DNA from: Saprospiraceae bacterium
GTDB taxonomy: Bacteria > Bacteroidota > Bacteroidia > Chitinophagales > Saprospiraceae
Assembly (NCBI GenBank): GCA_016719855.1
Contig: JADJYH010000082.1
Span: 1 to 5,464, forward strand
Length of the DNA stretch: 5,464 bases
Direction of reading: 5' to 3'
Positions 5,412 to 5,464 of this stretch are shown piece after piece. The notes beneath the pieces were generated by a model. It saw only the letters and a list, made by a program, of their open reading frames with translations, had not been told where the DNA came from and made no database searches. The stretch's first letter is position 1; every line of letters begins with the position of its first letter. The translations under genes and the position numbers were made by a program.

Positions 5412-5464
5412 TGAAACTAATCCTGATTTTTTTTGGAAGGTAGGAAGAATGAAGATTGGTTTTA
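5412..5464. other. Right edge, nothing assigned
   Basis: AT-rich with a run of eight T at 5427-5434, which could belong to the end of the methyltransferase transcript, though no stem precedes it. An ATG at 5449-5451 (MKIGF) could begin another gene running out of the window, but five codons are too few to call. Confidence 0.3.

Overview
The window looks like a chromosomal segment from a Bacteroidota member, possibly near Saprospiria/Chitinophagia; the family-level guess is weak. Supporting signs are the rpsF-rpsR-rplI ribosomal operon, a TAnnTTTG-type promoter element (TACTTTTG) before rpsF, A-rich start regions without Shine-Dalgarno sequence, a short RsmI-like methyltransferase of a type common in Bacteroidota, and heptanucleotide intergenic repeats.

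Layout. All genes but one lie on the minus strand. From right to left: an rsmI-like methyltransferase (plus strand, about 4716-5411) diverges from the ribosomal operon. The operon has a promoter at 4593-4620, a leader hairpin at 4528-4563, bS6 (rpsF, 4484 to 3696), bS18 (rpsR, 3640 to 3394), two heptamer repeat arrays (3308-3385), bL9 (rplI, 3281 to 2763) and a terminator at 2706-2738. After about 330 bases with no recognisable gene come two exported, related proteins built of SnoaL/NTF2-like modules. Gene A (about 2377 to 1080) has three tandem modules. A GC-rich hairpin (1036-1071) separates it from gene B (990 to 140), which has a signal peptide, one SnoaL module and a second NTF2-like module.

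Reading frames. Nearly every gene is broken by small insertions and deletions, yet the pieces in successive frames join into full conserved families. Since rpsF, rpsR and rplI are housekeeping genes, I read most breaks as sequencing or assembly errors, not pseudogenes. The stretch 1080-2335 is nearly clean, with one break in a homopolymer, so error density is uneven. Gene coordinates therefore span whole reconstructed genes, and lengths are approximate.

Most notable biology. bS6 appears to carry a C-terminal helix-hairpin-helix-type module. bS18 lacks about eight residues of a conserved loop. The two heptamer arrays between rpsR and rplI can pair with each other in the transcript. Five SnoaL/NTF2-like modules are packed into two adjacent exported proteins. 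I see no defence system, CRISPR array, mobile element, tRNA or rRNA.
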